DNA of 64,000 bases from Ornithinimicrobium cerasi (GTDB lineage: Bacteria > Actinomycetota > Actinomycetes > Actinomycetales > Dermatophilaceae), in NCBI RefSeq assembly GCF_003702705.1, contig NZ_QZMN01000008.1:158115-222114 (forward strand). The letters are read 5' to 3'. Below are positions 51,081-60,141 of this stretch, one piece after another. The translations under genes were made by a program, and so were the position numbers. Within the stretch, counting starts at the first letter, position 1. Each line of letters opens with the position of its first letter. Under the pieces are notes generated by a model, which did not search any database, was not told where the DNA came from, and was given only the letters and a program-made list of their open reading frames with translations.

Positions 51081-52120
51081 GTTGGACCACCGAGGGCCCG
51101 ATCCTCGTCACCGGAGGCACCGGCTCGTTCGGATCCACGATGGTCCGTCGCCTGCTCCAGACCGACGTCGAGGAGATCCGCATCTTCAGCCGCGACGAGG
51201 CCAAGCAGGACGCGATGCGTCGCGAGCTCGCTGACAGTCGGGTGCGCTTCTACGTGGGCGACGTCCGCGACTCCCGTGGCGTCGAGGACGCGGTGCACGG
51301 GGTGCGCCACATCTTCCACGCAGCGGCACTCAAGCAGGTCCCGAGCTGCGAGTTCTTCCCGCAGCAGGCCGTGATGACCAACGTCCACGGCAGTGACAAC
51401 GTCATCCGCGCAGCCGAGCGTGCCGGCGTGAAGTCGGTGGTGTGCCTTAGCACCGACAAGGCCGTCTACCCGATCAACGCCATGGGCATCTCCAAGGCGA
51501 TGATGGAGAAGGTCGCCCAGTCCTACGCCCGCAACTGGTCGGACACCGGCACGACGGTCTCCATCACCCGCTACGGCAACGTCATGTACAGCCGCGGCTC
51601 GGTGATACCGGTCTTCGTGCAGCAGTTGCGTGATGGCAAGCCCGTGACGCTGACCGATCCCGACATGACCCGCTTCCTGATGTCGCTCGAGGACTCGGTC
51701 GACCTGGTCCAGTACGCCTTCGACAACGCGCGGCCGGGCGACATCTTCGTCAGGAAGGCGCCGGCCTCGACGGTCCGCGACCTGGCGCTGGCGGTGGCGT
51801 CGCTCTTCGGCAACGACAACCCCGACATCCGCGTCATCGGAACCCGCCACGGCGAGAAGCTCTACGAGTCCCTGCTGGGTCGCGAGGAGCGCCAGAAGGC
51901 GGAGGACCGCGGTGACTACTACGCGGTGCCGCTCGATGCGCGAGGTCTGGAGTACGAGCTCTTTTTCGACAAGGGCGACACTGACCTGCCGGACGAGGAC
52001 TACCACTCCCACAACGCCGAGCGCCTCGATGTCGAGGGCGTCAAGCACCTGCTCCTGACGCTGCCTGAAATCCGGCACGAGCTCACCGTCGCCGGCATCG
52101 ACCCGGAGAACGCGCTGTGA
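51077..52120 (+). CDS. capE: UDP-GlcNAc 4,6-dehydratase/5-epimerase (CapE/FnlA type)
   Basis: 347 aa. Extended SDR: VTGGTGSFGSTMVRRLL, FHAAALKQVPSCEFFP, CLSTDKAVYPINAMGISKAMM, VTRYGNVMYSRGSVIPVF and GTRHGEKLYESL. The C-terminal YYAVPLDARGLEYELFFDKG is typical of CapE/WbjB. It begins UDP-L-FucNAc synthesis by dehydrating and epimerising UDP-GlcNAc. It is followed directly by CapF and CapG, each overlapping by 4 bp, so the pathway is complete. Confidence 0.92.
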   Translation: MSWTTEGPILVTGGTGSFGSTMVRRLLQTDVEEIRIFSRDEAKQDAMRRELADSRVRFYVGDVRDSRGVEDAVHGVRHIFHAAALKQVPSCEFFPQQAVMTNVHGSDNVIRAAERAGVKSVVCLSTDKAVYPINAMGISKAMMEKVAQSYARNWSDTGTTVSITRYGNVMYSRGSVIPVFVQQLRDGKPVTLTDPDMTRFLMSLEDSVDLVQYAFDNARPGDIFVRKAPASTVRDLALAVASLFGNDNPDIRVIGTRHGEKLYESLLGREERQKAEDRGDYYAVPLDARGLEYELFFDKGDTDLPDEDYHSHNAERLDVEGVKHLLLTLPEIRHELTVAGIDPENAL

Positions 52121-53247
52121 CCGCTGCCCGGCGCATCGCGATCACCGGCGGCTACGGCTTCCTCGGCTGGCACACTGCCTGCCGACTCCGGGCCCTGCAC
52201 CAGGTCGAGCCCGTACGTCTGGGGCGCGACGACTTCGCCGACCCGGCCCGGCTCGTCGAGGCGCTGCGAGGCGTCGACGCAGTGATCCACATCGCCGGCG
52301 TCAACCGCGCTGACTTCGACGAGGCGGTCGAGCAGGGCAACATCGACCTGGCGAGCACGGTCGTCGCCGCCATGCGTGAGGTCGGCACGCCTTTCGACGT
52401 GGTCTTCGCCAACTCGGTCCAGGCGCAGCTGGACAACCCCTACGGACGCGGCAAGGCCGAGGCGGCGCGGATCGTCAGGGAGGCCGCCGTCGAGTTGGGC
52501 GGTCACTTCGCCGACCTGCTCCTGCCGAACCTGTTCGGTGAGCACGGCCGTCCCGGCTACAACTCCTTCGTGGCGACCTTCGCGCATGAGGTGGCGGCCG
52601 GCCGGGTGCCCACCGTCACCGGAGACCGTGAGATCGAGCTCCTGCACGCCCAGGACGCCGCTGCCGTGCTGATCGCGGCGCTGGGGAGTGACGCCTCCGA
52701 GGTCGTACCGGCCGAGGCGATCGGCATCGGCGAGGTGCTGCGGTTCTTCCTCGAGACGCAAGAGCTGTACGCGACCCGCGGCGAGGTGCCTGACATCTCG
52801 ACGCCCATGCGGCGCAACCTCTTCAACACCTACCGTGCCGCTGCCTTTCCGGACATGTGGCCGATCTCCCCGCAGGTGCATGGCGACAACCGGGGTGACC
52901 TCTACGAGACGGTCCGCGCGCACGGCGGCACGGGCATGGCCTTCATGTCGACGACGCTGCCCGGCCACAAGCGCGGCGAGCACTACCACCTGCACAAGGT
53001 GGAGCGCTTCTTCGTCGTGAAGGGTGAGGCGGAGATCGAGCTCCGTCGTCTGCTGCACGACGACGTGGTGACCTTCCGCCTGAGCGGCGACAAGCCGTCG
53101 TTCGTCGACATGCCCGCCCTGTGGGTGCACAACATCCGTAACGTGGGGGACACCGAGTTGGTGACGATGTTCTGGGCAGACCAGCTGCTCGACGTGGACA
53201 ACCCGGATCAGTTCCCCGAGACGATTGCCCAGGAGGCAACCGCATGA
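52117..53247 (+). CDS. capF: UDP-sugar reductase/epimerase with cupin domain (CapF/FnlB type)
   Basis: 376 aa. The N-terminal SDR half has TGGYGFLGWHTACRLR, IHIAGVNRADFDEAVEQGN and NPYGRGKAEAARIV. The C-terminal cupin has STTLPGHKRGEHYHLHKVER with its metal ligands and DMPALWVHNIRNVGDTEL. This two-domain form is diagnostic for CapF, which epimerises at C3 and reduces at C4 to give UDP-L-TalNAc or its pneumosamine equivalent. It acts between CapE and CapG. Confidence 0.93.
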   Translation: MTAARRIAITGGYGFLGWHTACRLRALHQVEPVRLGRDDFADPARLVEALRGVDAVIHIAGVNRADFDEAVEQGNIDLASTVVAAMREVGTPFDVVFANSVQAQLDNPYGRGKAEAARIVREAAVELGGHFADLLLPNLFGEHGRPGYNSFVATFAHEVAAGRVPTVTGDREIELLHAQDAAAVLIAALGSDASEVVPAEAIGIGEVLRFFLETQELYATRGEVPDISTPMRRNLFNTYRAAAFPDMWPISPQVHGDNRGDLYETVRAHGGTGMAFMSTTLPGHKRGEHYHLHKVERFFVVKGEAEIELRRLLHDDVVTFRLSGDKPSFVDMPALWVHNIRNVGDTELVTMFWADQLLDVDNPDQFPETIAQEATA

Positions 53248-54377
53248 AGGTCATGACCGTGGTCGGCACCCGCCCGGAGATCATCCGGCTCGCCGCCGTG
53301 ATCAAGCGGCTCGACACCACCCCGGGCATCGAACACGTCCTGGTCCACACGGGCCAGAACTACGACTACTCGCTCAACCAGGTCTTCTTCGACGACCTGG
53401 GCCTGCGCGCCCCGGACCACTACATGGGCGTCGACACCTCGAGCCTCGGCAACGTCCTGGGTGGGGTCCTCGTCGGCACCGAGAAGGTGCTGCTCGAGGA
53501 GAAGCCCGACGCGATGCTCGTGCTCGGCGACACCAACTCCTGCGTAGCGACCGTCATGGGGAAGCGGATGCGGGTCCCGACCTACCACATGGAGGCCGGC
53601 AACCGCTGCTTCGATGAGAACGTGCCGGAGGAGACCAACCGTCGCCTTGTCGACCACGTCGCCGACTTCAACCTGGCCTACACCGAGCATGCGCGCCGCA
53701 ACCTGCTCAACGAGGGCCTGCACCCGCGGCGCATCCTCGTCACCGGCTCGCCGATGCATGAGGTGCTGGAGGAGTTCCGCGAGCAGATCGAGGGCTCCGA
53801 CGCCCTTGAGCATCTCGGCCTCACTTCGGGGGAGTACTTCTTGGTGAGCGCGCACCGCGAGGAGAACGTTGACCTTCCGGAGCGTCTGGAGAAGCTGCTC
53901 GAGTGCCTGGTGGCCGTGCGCGACCAGTTCGGCAAGCGTGTCGTCGTGTCGACCCACCCGCGCACGCGCAAGCGGCTCGAGACGCTCGACAGCGAGCTCG
54001 ACCTCGGCGAAATCGACTTCATGGAGCCCTTCGGCTTCCACGACTACAACAAGCTTCAGCTCGAGGCGGCCTGCGTCCTCTCCGACTCCGGCACCATCTC
54101 TGAGGAGTCGTCAATCCTGGGCTTCCCGGCCATCACGCTGCGTGACTCCATTGAGCGCCCGGAGGCTTTGGACAGCGGCTCGATCATCATGACCGGGCTG
54201 AACCGGGACGACGTCGTACGCGGTGTCGGCATTGCGATGACCGACGGCCCGGTCGTCTCCTCACACCCTGCGGGTTACGAGATCAACGACACCAGCAACC
54301 GAGTCGTTCGGTTCATCTCCTCGACCGCTGGGCGCCATGCGCAGTGGGCTGGGATTAGGGCCCATGGTCGCGCCTGA
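53244..54377 (+). CDS. capG: UDP-GlcNAc 2-epimerase-like enzyme (CapG/FnlC type)
   Basis: 377 aa. VVGTRPEIIRLAAVIKRLD at the start, THTGQNYDY-like HTGQNYDYSLNQVFF, LGDTNSCVATVMGKRMRVPTYHMEAGNR, VSAHREENVD and SDSGTISEESSILG are the non-hydrolysing 2-epimerase signatures, here of the FucNAc-forming subgroup by context. It converts UDP-L-PneNAc to UDP-L-FucNAc. The Wzx-like start lies 14 bp inside its 3' end. Confidence 0.92.
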   Translation: MKVMTVVGTRPEIIRLAAVIKRLDTTPGIEHVLVHTGQNYDYSLNQVFFDDLGLRAPDHYMGVDTSSLGNVLGGVLVGTEKVLLEEKPDAMLVLGDTNSCVATVMGKRMRVPTYHMEAGNRCFDENVPEETNRRLVDHVADFNLAYTEHARRNLLNEGLHPRRILVTGSPMHEVLEEFREQIEGSDALEHLGLTSGEYFLVSAHREENVDLPERLEKLLECLVAVRDQFGKRVVVSTHPRTRKRLETLDSELDLGEIDFMEPFGFHDYNKLQLEAACVLSDSGTISEESSILGFPAITLRDSIERPEALDSGSIIMTGLNRDDVVRGVGIAMTDGPVVSSHPAGYEINDTSNRVVRFISSTAGRHAQWAGIRAHGRA

Positions 54378-55734
54378 GACACCCGGGAACGTTGCCACTG
54401 CGAGCGAAGCTCTGGCCGCGGCGCGTACCGGACGTCTGGTACGCGGGGTTGGGTCTTCCCTGGTCGCCCGGGGTGTGACGTCCCTCGTCCCCCTGGTCCT
54501 CATCCCCATCACGCTGGGGTACCTCGGGGCCGAGACGTACGGCATATGGATGGCATTGACTTCGGTGACCAGCATGTTCCTGTGGGCCGACCTCGGCCTG
54601 GGGAACACCCTCATGACTCGGCTAACACCGCTGATCGTCAAGGGAGACTGGGCTGAGGCTCGCGATCTCGTGTCGGCGGCCTACCGCGTCCTCGGTCGGG
54701 TGGCACTCGTGGGAATGGTGGCAGTGGCAATTGCATCGCTCCTGCTGCCGTGGGACGCCATCCTGAACGCACCCGACTCCGAGGAGCCGCGGTGGGTGGC
54801 GGGCGTGTGCCTGTTGGCGTTCGTCATCAACATTCCGCTGTCGCTGGTGCACCGACTCCTCTTCGCGTTGCAGCGGGTTCCTGCGAGCAACGGGCTTCAG
54901 ATGGGCGGATCGTGCTTGGCCGTGGCAGCTGGAGGGCTTGCCGTCATCGGTGACGCGGCACCGGTGCTGGTCATTGCGCTGATCGTCCTCGCCCCGGTGG
55001 CGGTGAACGCTCTCGGCACCGTGGTCACGTTGAAAGGCAGCGGGTTGGTGTCGTCCGCTGCGCTGCGCGACGCGTCGTCCAAGGGGCTGATCACCTCTGG
55101 CCTGCGCTTCGTCCTGATCGGTGTGATGACCTCCTTGGCGCTCAACGTCGACTTCCTCGTGGTGGCGCACGGCACCGGTGTCAAAGACGTCGCCCTGTAT
55201 TCGGTGGTGACGAGGTTGTTTCTGGCCCTCGGACTGCTAGTCACCGTGCTCAACATGCCTTTGTGGCCGGCCAATTCGGAGGCCCTCGTCCGAGGCGACC
55301 TCGCCTGGGTGCGTCGCTCGACAGGTTGGATGATGCTGCTGTCTGGCGGAGGTGTGTTGCTGAGTGGCGCGGTTCTCGTGTTGGCGAAGGATCCGATCCT
55401 GCAGATCCTGGGCGCGCACGACTCGACGCTGTCCACGACCCTGCCTCTGGGATTCGTGGCGATGTGGACGCTTCTTGCGATAACTTCGCCGCTCTTCATG
55501 GTTCAGAACTCGGTAGGCCATTTAGGTCCGCAGACCATTGGCTGGGCGGCTTACCTCATCGTGAGTGTGCCGGCCAAGGTCCTGGTGGTGCACAACATTG
55601 GCAGCGACTGGATTCCCTGGACCTCCCTGGTGGTCTACGCGATAACCGTGTTTCCGTCGGCTGTGATCGGCCTCCGTGGCGCGTTGCGCGCGACTGGCCG
55701 CAGGACAAGAACGTTTCAGGGTGTGGGAGGGTGA
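54364..55734 (+). CDS. Polysaccharide flippase, Wzx-like (locus B)
   Basis: 456 aa from ATG 54364 inside the capG end. About 12 helices, including SLVPLVLIPITLGYLGAETY, TYGIWMALTSVTSMFLWADL and LGLGNTLMTRLTPLI. The LGLGNTL, YGIW and LADLG-type motifs are typical of Wzx proteins. It moves the FucNAc-containing repeat unit across the membrane. GC content from here to 61.3 kb looks lower than in the flanking genes. No Wzy-like polymerase is visible in locus B. Confidence 0.85.
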   Translation: MVAPETPGNVATASEALAAARTGRLVRGVGSSLVARGVTSLVPLVLIPITLGYLGAETYGIWMALTSVTSMFLWADLGLGNTLMTRLTPLIVKGDWAEARDLVSAAYRVLGRVALVGMVAVAIASLLLPWDAILNAPDSEEPRWVAGVCLLAFVINIPLSLVHRLLFALQRVPASNGLQMGGSCLAVAAGGLAVIGDAAPVLVIALIVLAPVAVNALGTVVTLKGSGLVSSAALRDASSKGLITSGLRFVLIGVMTSLALNVDFLVVAHGTGVKDVALYSVVTRLFLALGLLVTVLNMPLWPANSEALVRGDLAWVRRSTGWMMLLSGGGVLLSGAVLVLAKDPILQILGAHDSTLSTTLPLGFVAMWTLLAITSPLFMVQNSVGHLGPQTIGWAAYLIVSVPAKVLVVHNIGSDWIPWTSLVVYAITVFPSAVIGLRGALRATGRRTRTFQGVGG

Positions 55735-55738
55735 AGGT

Positions 55739-56785
55739 ATGACGTTCGAGAATCGGGTGCTCGTCATGACTGACTACCGCGGAGGCTTTTGGTCCAGCAC
55801 TCGGAACGTCCAGACTGCGACGACCATGGATGTCGATCGCCTGTCCGAGGCTCTGCGGATCAGCGGGCTCGACGTTGTTGTGCTCCCTGCTGCTCGCGCG
55901 CTTTCTGAGATGGGAGACACGCCCTCGTACGTCGTCTATACGTCGTCGGAGCACGCGGAGTCCTACAAACGCTTCATTGAGGCGACCGTGCTGGGTCTGC
56001 AGTGTCGCGGCCACACGCCAATTCCCCGGTTCGAATACCTTCTGGCTCACCACAGCAAGGCGGTCATGGAGTCCATCCGCGGCGGCATCTTCGGTGAGGA
56101 CGCAGGCAATCCCTCGGCACGTGTCTTCGGCGCATTGGAAGAACTTGACGCTGAGCACCTCCGGTACCCGGTGGTACTCAAACCCTCGCGCGGGGCAGGG
56201 TCCCGGGGCGTCACGTTAGCCAAGGACGCAGAGGAAGCACGTCGCTCTGCTGAAGAACTGAGCAGATCAGAAGGACCCAAGGAGCGCCTCCTCTCCGTCC
56301 TGAGGGCTAAGCGCCGTCCGGACTTCGTACCGCCGTCGAGTCATCAGAATCCATTCGTAGTCCAGCCCTACATTTCAGGACTCTCGGGTGACTACAAGGT
56401 CCTGCGGTACGGATCACGCCTCTACGTGGTGGGACGACGCAATCGAGAAGGGGATTTCCGTGCCTCCGGGGCAGGTCTACTGGACTACCGGATCGGGGAC
56501 GGTGAAGACCTGGCACCGGTCCTGGACGCTGCTTGGACGTGGGCGACGAAGCTGCAGAGCCCCTTCTCATCTCTCGACGTCGCCTACTCGGCGTCCTCCA
56601 ACGGTGGTCACCCTATGCTGATCGAGTTCCAATGCGTGATGTTTGGCCCAGCGGCTCTTGAGAACTCGGTGGGTTACTACACGGGCGGGCCCGGCGCGTG
56701 GCAGTTCACCAAGGAGAAGTCGGTGCTCGAGTCCGTCTTCGCACAGGCCTGCGTTGGGTTCATCCGTGCTGACCAGGGGGCCTGA
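55739..56785 (+). CDS. ATP-grasp ligase-like protein (locus B)
   Basis: 348 aa from ATG 55739 with GGTGAAGG upstream, four bases after the flippase. The ATP-grasp core has LRYPVVLKPSRGAGSRGVTL (lysine loop), FVVQPYISGLSGDYKVLRYG and HPMLIEFQCVMFGP (metal-binding Glu). ATP-grasp enzymes link a carboxylate to an amine via acyl phosphate. In a capsule locus it may attach an amino acid or organic acid to a sugar. It shares no obvious relation to peptidoglycan ligases. Confidence 0.75.
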   Translation: MTFENRVLVMTDYRGGFWSSTRNVQTATTMDVDRLSEALRISGLDVVVLPAARALSEMGDTPSYVVYTSSEHAESYKRFIEATVLGLQCRGHTPIPRFEYLLAHHSKAVMESIRGGIFGEDAGNPSARVFGALEELDAEHLRYPVVLKPSRGAGSRGVTLAKDAEEARRSAEELSRSEGPKERLLSVLRAKRRPDFVPPSSHQNPFVVQPYISGLSGDYKVLRYGSRLYVVGRRNREGDFRASGAGLLDYRIGDGEDLAPVLDAAWTWATKLQSPFSSLDVAYSASSNGGHPMLIEFQCVMFGPAALENSVGYYTGGPGAWQFTKEKSVLESVFAQACVGFIRADQGA

Positions 56786-56786
56786 G

Positions 56787-57938
56787 ATGCACCTGATGCT
56801 GATCTCGGCCTTCAACTTCAACGACTTCGCTCCCGCAGTCGCGCGTCACAAGGCGCTGCTCAGCGGATGGGTGCGCGGACGTGTGGGGCCTGCCTCCCTG
56901 TGTCTCGTCACCACCCCGTCGGGAAGTGAGCCGACGTTCGACCCCGACGTCTTCGTCAAGGGCGTCGGGCGGCCGGGTCGGTTCTGGCGGTTGCACGCGC
57001 TCCGCGGCCTCAGCACGTTAGTGAGTGAGATGGCCGCTCGGGACGAGTTGCCCGATGTCGCACTGGTGATTGACCGTGATTCCCTTTTCCTGCCCGCTGC
57101 CATCGCCATCCTGAAGCGTCACGGGATCGTCGTCCTGCACGAGGTCACGGAGTATCCCGACGTGGTGCTGGGGAACGGCGTGCGAGGTCGCCTGGAGTTG
57201 GAGGTTTTCAGGCGTGGTGCACTCCCTCGCCTCGATGGCGTGCTGGTCATCAGCCCGCAGATCGCATCCTGGGCTCGGGGCTTCACCTCCTCTCCGATCA
57301 TCAGGGTCGCGGGCATCGTCGACACCTCTGGCCCGTCGCCAGCCGGTGAACCCGACTCATCCCGTGGGGTGCTGATCGGCTACTGCGGATCGCTCAACGA
57401 GGCGAAGGACGGCGTCAGCCTCCTAGTGCGCGCGCTGGCCGGTATCGCGGACCGCGCCGTTCGCCTTCGGGTCGTCGCGGGCCCGCACAGTGACGAGCAG
57501 CGACGCGACCTAGACGATGTGGTGCGCGCGTCCGGCATGGAGAACCGTGTGGAGGTCGTGGGACCGGTCCCCTCGAACGAGGTCCAGCAACTTCTTAGCG
57601 AGTGTCACGTCCTGGCTCTTCCGAGGCCCGCTTCTCGGCAGGCGGAGGGTGGGTTCCCGACCAAGCTTGGCGAGTACCTGTCGACCGGACGGCCGGTTGT
57701 CGTGAGCGCAGTCGGTTCGATCCCCGGCTCCCTGCGGCACCGGAGCGACGCGCTCCTGGTAGCCCCGGGGGACGTGGGTCAGCTGTCTGCCGCTCTCGAG
57801 GAACTCGTCGTCGACAGACGCCTGCGGGAAACGATCGGACGCGCCGGTCGGACACGCGCCGAGCAGGACTGGAGTCCCGTGCGGGCAGCCGAGTCCATCG
57901 CGCGGTTTATTGAGAATGAGGTGAGCGCTCGTGGTTGA
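56787..57938 (+). CDS. Glycosyltransferase, GT4-like (locus B)
   Basis: 383 aa from ATG 56787, directly after the ATP-grasp stop. The acceptor half is divergent (LMLISAFNFNDFAPAVARHK, VLVISPQIASWARGF). The donor half has IGYCGSLNEAKDGVSLLVRAL, VVGPVPSNEVQQLLSECHVL and EGGFPTKLGEYLSTGRPVVVSA. The FPTKLGEYLSTGRPVV block is a standard GT4 donor site. It overlaps the CapA-family gene by 8 bp. Confidence 0.82.
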   Translation: MHLMLISAFNFNDFAPAVARHKALLSGWVRGRVGPASLCLVTTPSGSEPTFDPDVFVKGVGRPGRFWRLHALRGLSTLVSEMAARDELPDVALVIDRDSLFLPAAIAILKRHGIVVLHEVTEYPDVVLGNGVRGRLELEVFRRGALPRLDGVLVISPQIASWARGFTSSPIIRVAGIVDTSGPSPAGEPDSSRGVLIGYCGSLNEAKDGVSLLVRALAGIADRAVRLRVVAGPHSDEQRRDLDDVVRASGMENRVEVVGPVPSNEVQQLLSECHVLALPRPASRQAEGGFPTKLGEYLSTGRPVVVSAVGSIPGSLRHRSDALLVAPGDVGQLSAALEELVVDRRLRETIGRAGRTRAEQDWSPVRAAESIARFIENEVSARG

Positions 57939-59055
57939 TCTACTGTTCGCTGGGGACTTCTACTCCCCGCACGCGGTGGCACCCGATGTAGCTGACGACG
58001 TTCGAGCGCTGATCAGGGAGGCGCAGCATGCTGTCGTGAATCTGGAAGCCCCTCTCACACAGACCACCCATCGCATCAAGAAGTCAGGTCCCGCTATCGT
58101 CTCGCACCCGGCCAGCGCGGCACACTTGAAGGACGTCGGTTTTGCGGTCGTGACGACTGCGAACAACCACATCCTTGACGCAGGACGGATCGGCCTGCGA
58201 GACACCTTGGCGGGCTGCCGGAGGGCGGGGCTCGCGCAGGCCGGGATCCGCGTCGAGGCGGAGGGTGAAGCCGGTAGCGGCCACCTCGATCTTCCGTTGT
58301 TGGACGGCTCCACCGTGAGAATCTTGAGCTACTGCGAGCACGAGTGGTCCGTGACCGATGGGGACAGCGCGGTCGGCTGGTCCGTAGTCGCTGCTGCCCG
58401 AGGGGTAATTGAGGCGAAGGTGGAGGGAAAGCGCGTCGTCGTCGTCTTGCACGGCGGCAACGAGTACTTCCCTCTTCCACGTCCGGTGCTACGCGACGAG
58501 TTGCGGTTCCTGGCCGAGGTGGGCGCCGACGCCGTGATCATGCACCACAACCACATGCCGTCGGCCTACGAAGTCTGGGCCGGCGTCCCGATCGCCTACG
58601 GAATCGGCAACTTCCAGTTCGCGATGGCGAACCCCCACTCCGAGTGGCACGAGGGGCTCCTGGCAGGAATCACCTTCGAGGAGTCCGGTGCCCGTCTCAG
58701 CCTCACGCCGGTGGTCACATCGGAGTCCTTCGAGGTCTCTCTGGCGTGCGGCGCCGACAAGGAGCGGATCCTCAACCAGGTCGAGGGATACAAGCAGCAG
58801 GTGACGTCGGACGTCGCCCTGCGTGCGCTCTGGGACGAGTTTTGCTCGGGAACGGGCAAGGCGCTGCTACGGGTGGCGCTTCAGCCGACCAGCAGCCGCG
58901 GCTCGGCGTTGATTGTCGAGGCATGGATCAGCCACATGGCCCGCCATCCCGAGAACCTCCTGGTCCTCACCAACGTGATGCAGTGCGAGTCGCTGCGAGA
59001 CCTCATCACCGATCACCTGCGGAACGCTGTCGACGATACGGTCGACTGGGGGTGA
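57931..59055 (+). CDS. CapA-family protein (poly-gamma-glutamate capsule/metallophosphoesterase-like)
   Basis: 374 aa, start GTG inside the end of the previous gene. Conserved CapA motifs: FAGDFYSPHA, NLEAPLTQTT, TTANNHILDAG, VVLHGGNEYFPLP and IMHHNHMPSAYE, then GIGNFQF. The metal-binding His/Asp/Asn residues are all present. No signal peptide or membrane anchor is visible, unlike Bacillus CapA, so this is a soluble form. With the ATP-grasp ligase two genes upstream it suggests an amide- or acid-modified polymer, not a true polyglutamate capsule. Confidence 0.85.
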   Translation: MVDLLFAGDFYSPHAVAPDVADDVRALIREAQHAVVNLEAPLTQTTHRIKKSGPAIVSHPASAAHLKDVGFAVVTTANNHILDAGRIGLRDTLAGCRRAGLAQAGIRVEAEGEAGSGHLDLPLLDGSTVRILSYCEHEWSVTDGDSAVGWSVVAAARGVIEAKVEGKRVVVVLHGGNEYFPLPRPVLRDELRFLAEVGADAVIMHHNHMPSAYEVWAGVPIAYGIGNFQFAMANPHSEWHEGLLAGITFEESGARLSLTPVVTSESFEVSLACGADKERILNQVEGYKQQVTSDVALRALWDEFCSGTGKALLRVALQPTSSRGSALIVEAWISHMARHPENLLVLTNVMQCESLRDLITDHLRNAVDDTVDWG

Positions 59056-59061
59056 TCTGTG

Positions 59062-60141
59062 ATGAAGGCAGTACCCGTCGTCGTCCAGCACTCGTGGGGC
59101 ACGCTCGGGGGTGGCGGGCCCATCGGTGCGCTAACCCGGCTTATGGGGTCGCGCCTTGCGGAGCAATACGAGTTCGTCCCCATGCACCAACAGCAGGCGG
59201 CCGGCGGCGTCGACGTCTCACTGTTGCGTCAGTGGGTGCGCATGCTGCGAGAGGTGCAGCCGGACCTAGTCCACGTGCGTGGCCTCGGGAACGAGGGGTT
59301 CCACGGTGTTCTCGCGGCTAGGCTCGCAGGGTGTCCTCGCATCCTCGTGAGCGTCCACGGCACCCAACGCGACCTGAGTGACCGCGCCGGTCTGAGGCGA
59401 TCGGTCGTGGTGAAGGCGCTGGAGCCTGCCACATTGGCGCTGGCCACGCACGTCACCACAGTCTGCCACTACGCCGCCGCGCGGCCGTTCGTCCAACGCC
59501 ACCGGACGAAGCTGATCGGACCGCTCGTCAATGGCGTGACGATCGAATCGGGGGACGACTCGGCCCGACAGGGCCTGCGGACTTCCCTCGGACTCCGTGA
59601 AAAGGACGTGGCTGTCGCCTCAGTGGGTCGCCTGGTGTGGGAGAAGGGGCACGAGGATCTCGCGTCCGCGCTGACGCTTGCACCCGCCTCTGTCCGAGAA
59701 AGGACCGTCCTTCTCATTGTCGGGGACGGCCCCGACTCGGAAGCCATCGAGGCCCGTTACCAGACCACCGGCGTGCGCACCCGGATGCTGGGAAGACGCC
59801 TTGACGTCCCTGACATCCTCCGCGCTGCCGATGTGTTCGCCTTCCCGTCCTGGCACGAGAACCTCTCGAACGCGTTGATAGAGGCGATGATGTCCGGTGT
59901 GCCGGTGGTGGCCACGGATGTCGGCGGGAACACAGAGATTGTGCGCGGCGGCGGCGGCCTCCTGATACCCGCCCGCAACGCCGACGCCCTGGCGGCAGCC
60001 TTGGTGGAATTGATCAGAGACGAGCCAAGGCGCAGGCTCTTAGGAGAGGAAGCCCGCGAGAACGCACTGGCCAACTACTCTACGGAAGCGATGCTTCAAA
60101 CATTCGACAATGTTTACAGAACTGTGCTGGGAGTGAAGTGA
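59062..60141 (+). CDS. Glycosyltransferase, GT4-like (locus B)
   Basis: 359 aa from ATG 59062 (a GTG directly before it is an alternative). Motifs: HSWGTLGGGGPIGALTRLMG, LVHVRGLGNEGFHGVLAARL, SVHGTQRDLSDRAG, VNGVTIESGDD, VGRLVWEKGHEDLASAL, LIVGDGPDSEAIEARYQ and WHENLSNALIEAMMSGVPVV. It is a retaining-type transferase of unknown donor. It overlaps the last transferase by 4 bp (GTGA). Confidence 0.87.
   Translation: MKAVPVVVQHSWGTLGGGGPIGALTRLMGSRLAEQYEFVPMHQQQAAGGVDVSLLRQWVRMLREVQPDLVHVRGLGNEGFHGVLAARLAGCPRILVSVHGTQRDLSDRAGLRRSVVVKALEPATLALATHVTTVCHYAAARPFVQRHRTKLIGPLVNGVTIESGDDSARQGLRTSLGLREKDVAVASVGRLVWEKGHEDLASALTLAPASVRERTVLLIVGDGPDSEAIEARYQTTGVRTRMLGRRLDVPDILRAADVFAFPSWHENLSNALIEAMMSGVPVVATDVGGNTEIVRGGGGLLIPARNADALAAALVELIRDEPRRRLLGEEARENALANYSTEAMLQTFDNVYRTVLGVK

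Noticed and set aside
57931-59055. Poly-gamma-glutamate capsule synthesis
   Set aside because: CapA-family only; no CapB or CapC partners, and the protein lacks a membrane anchor.
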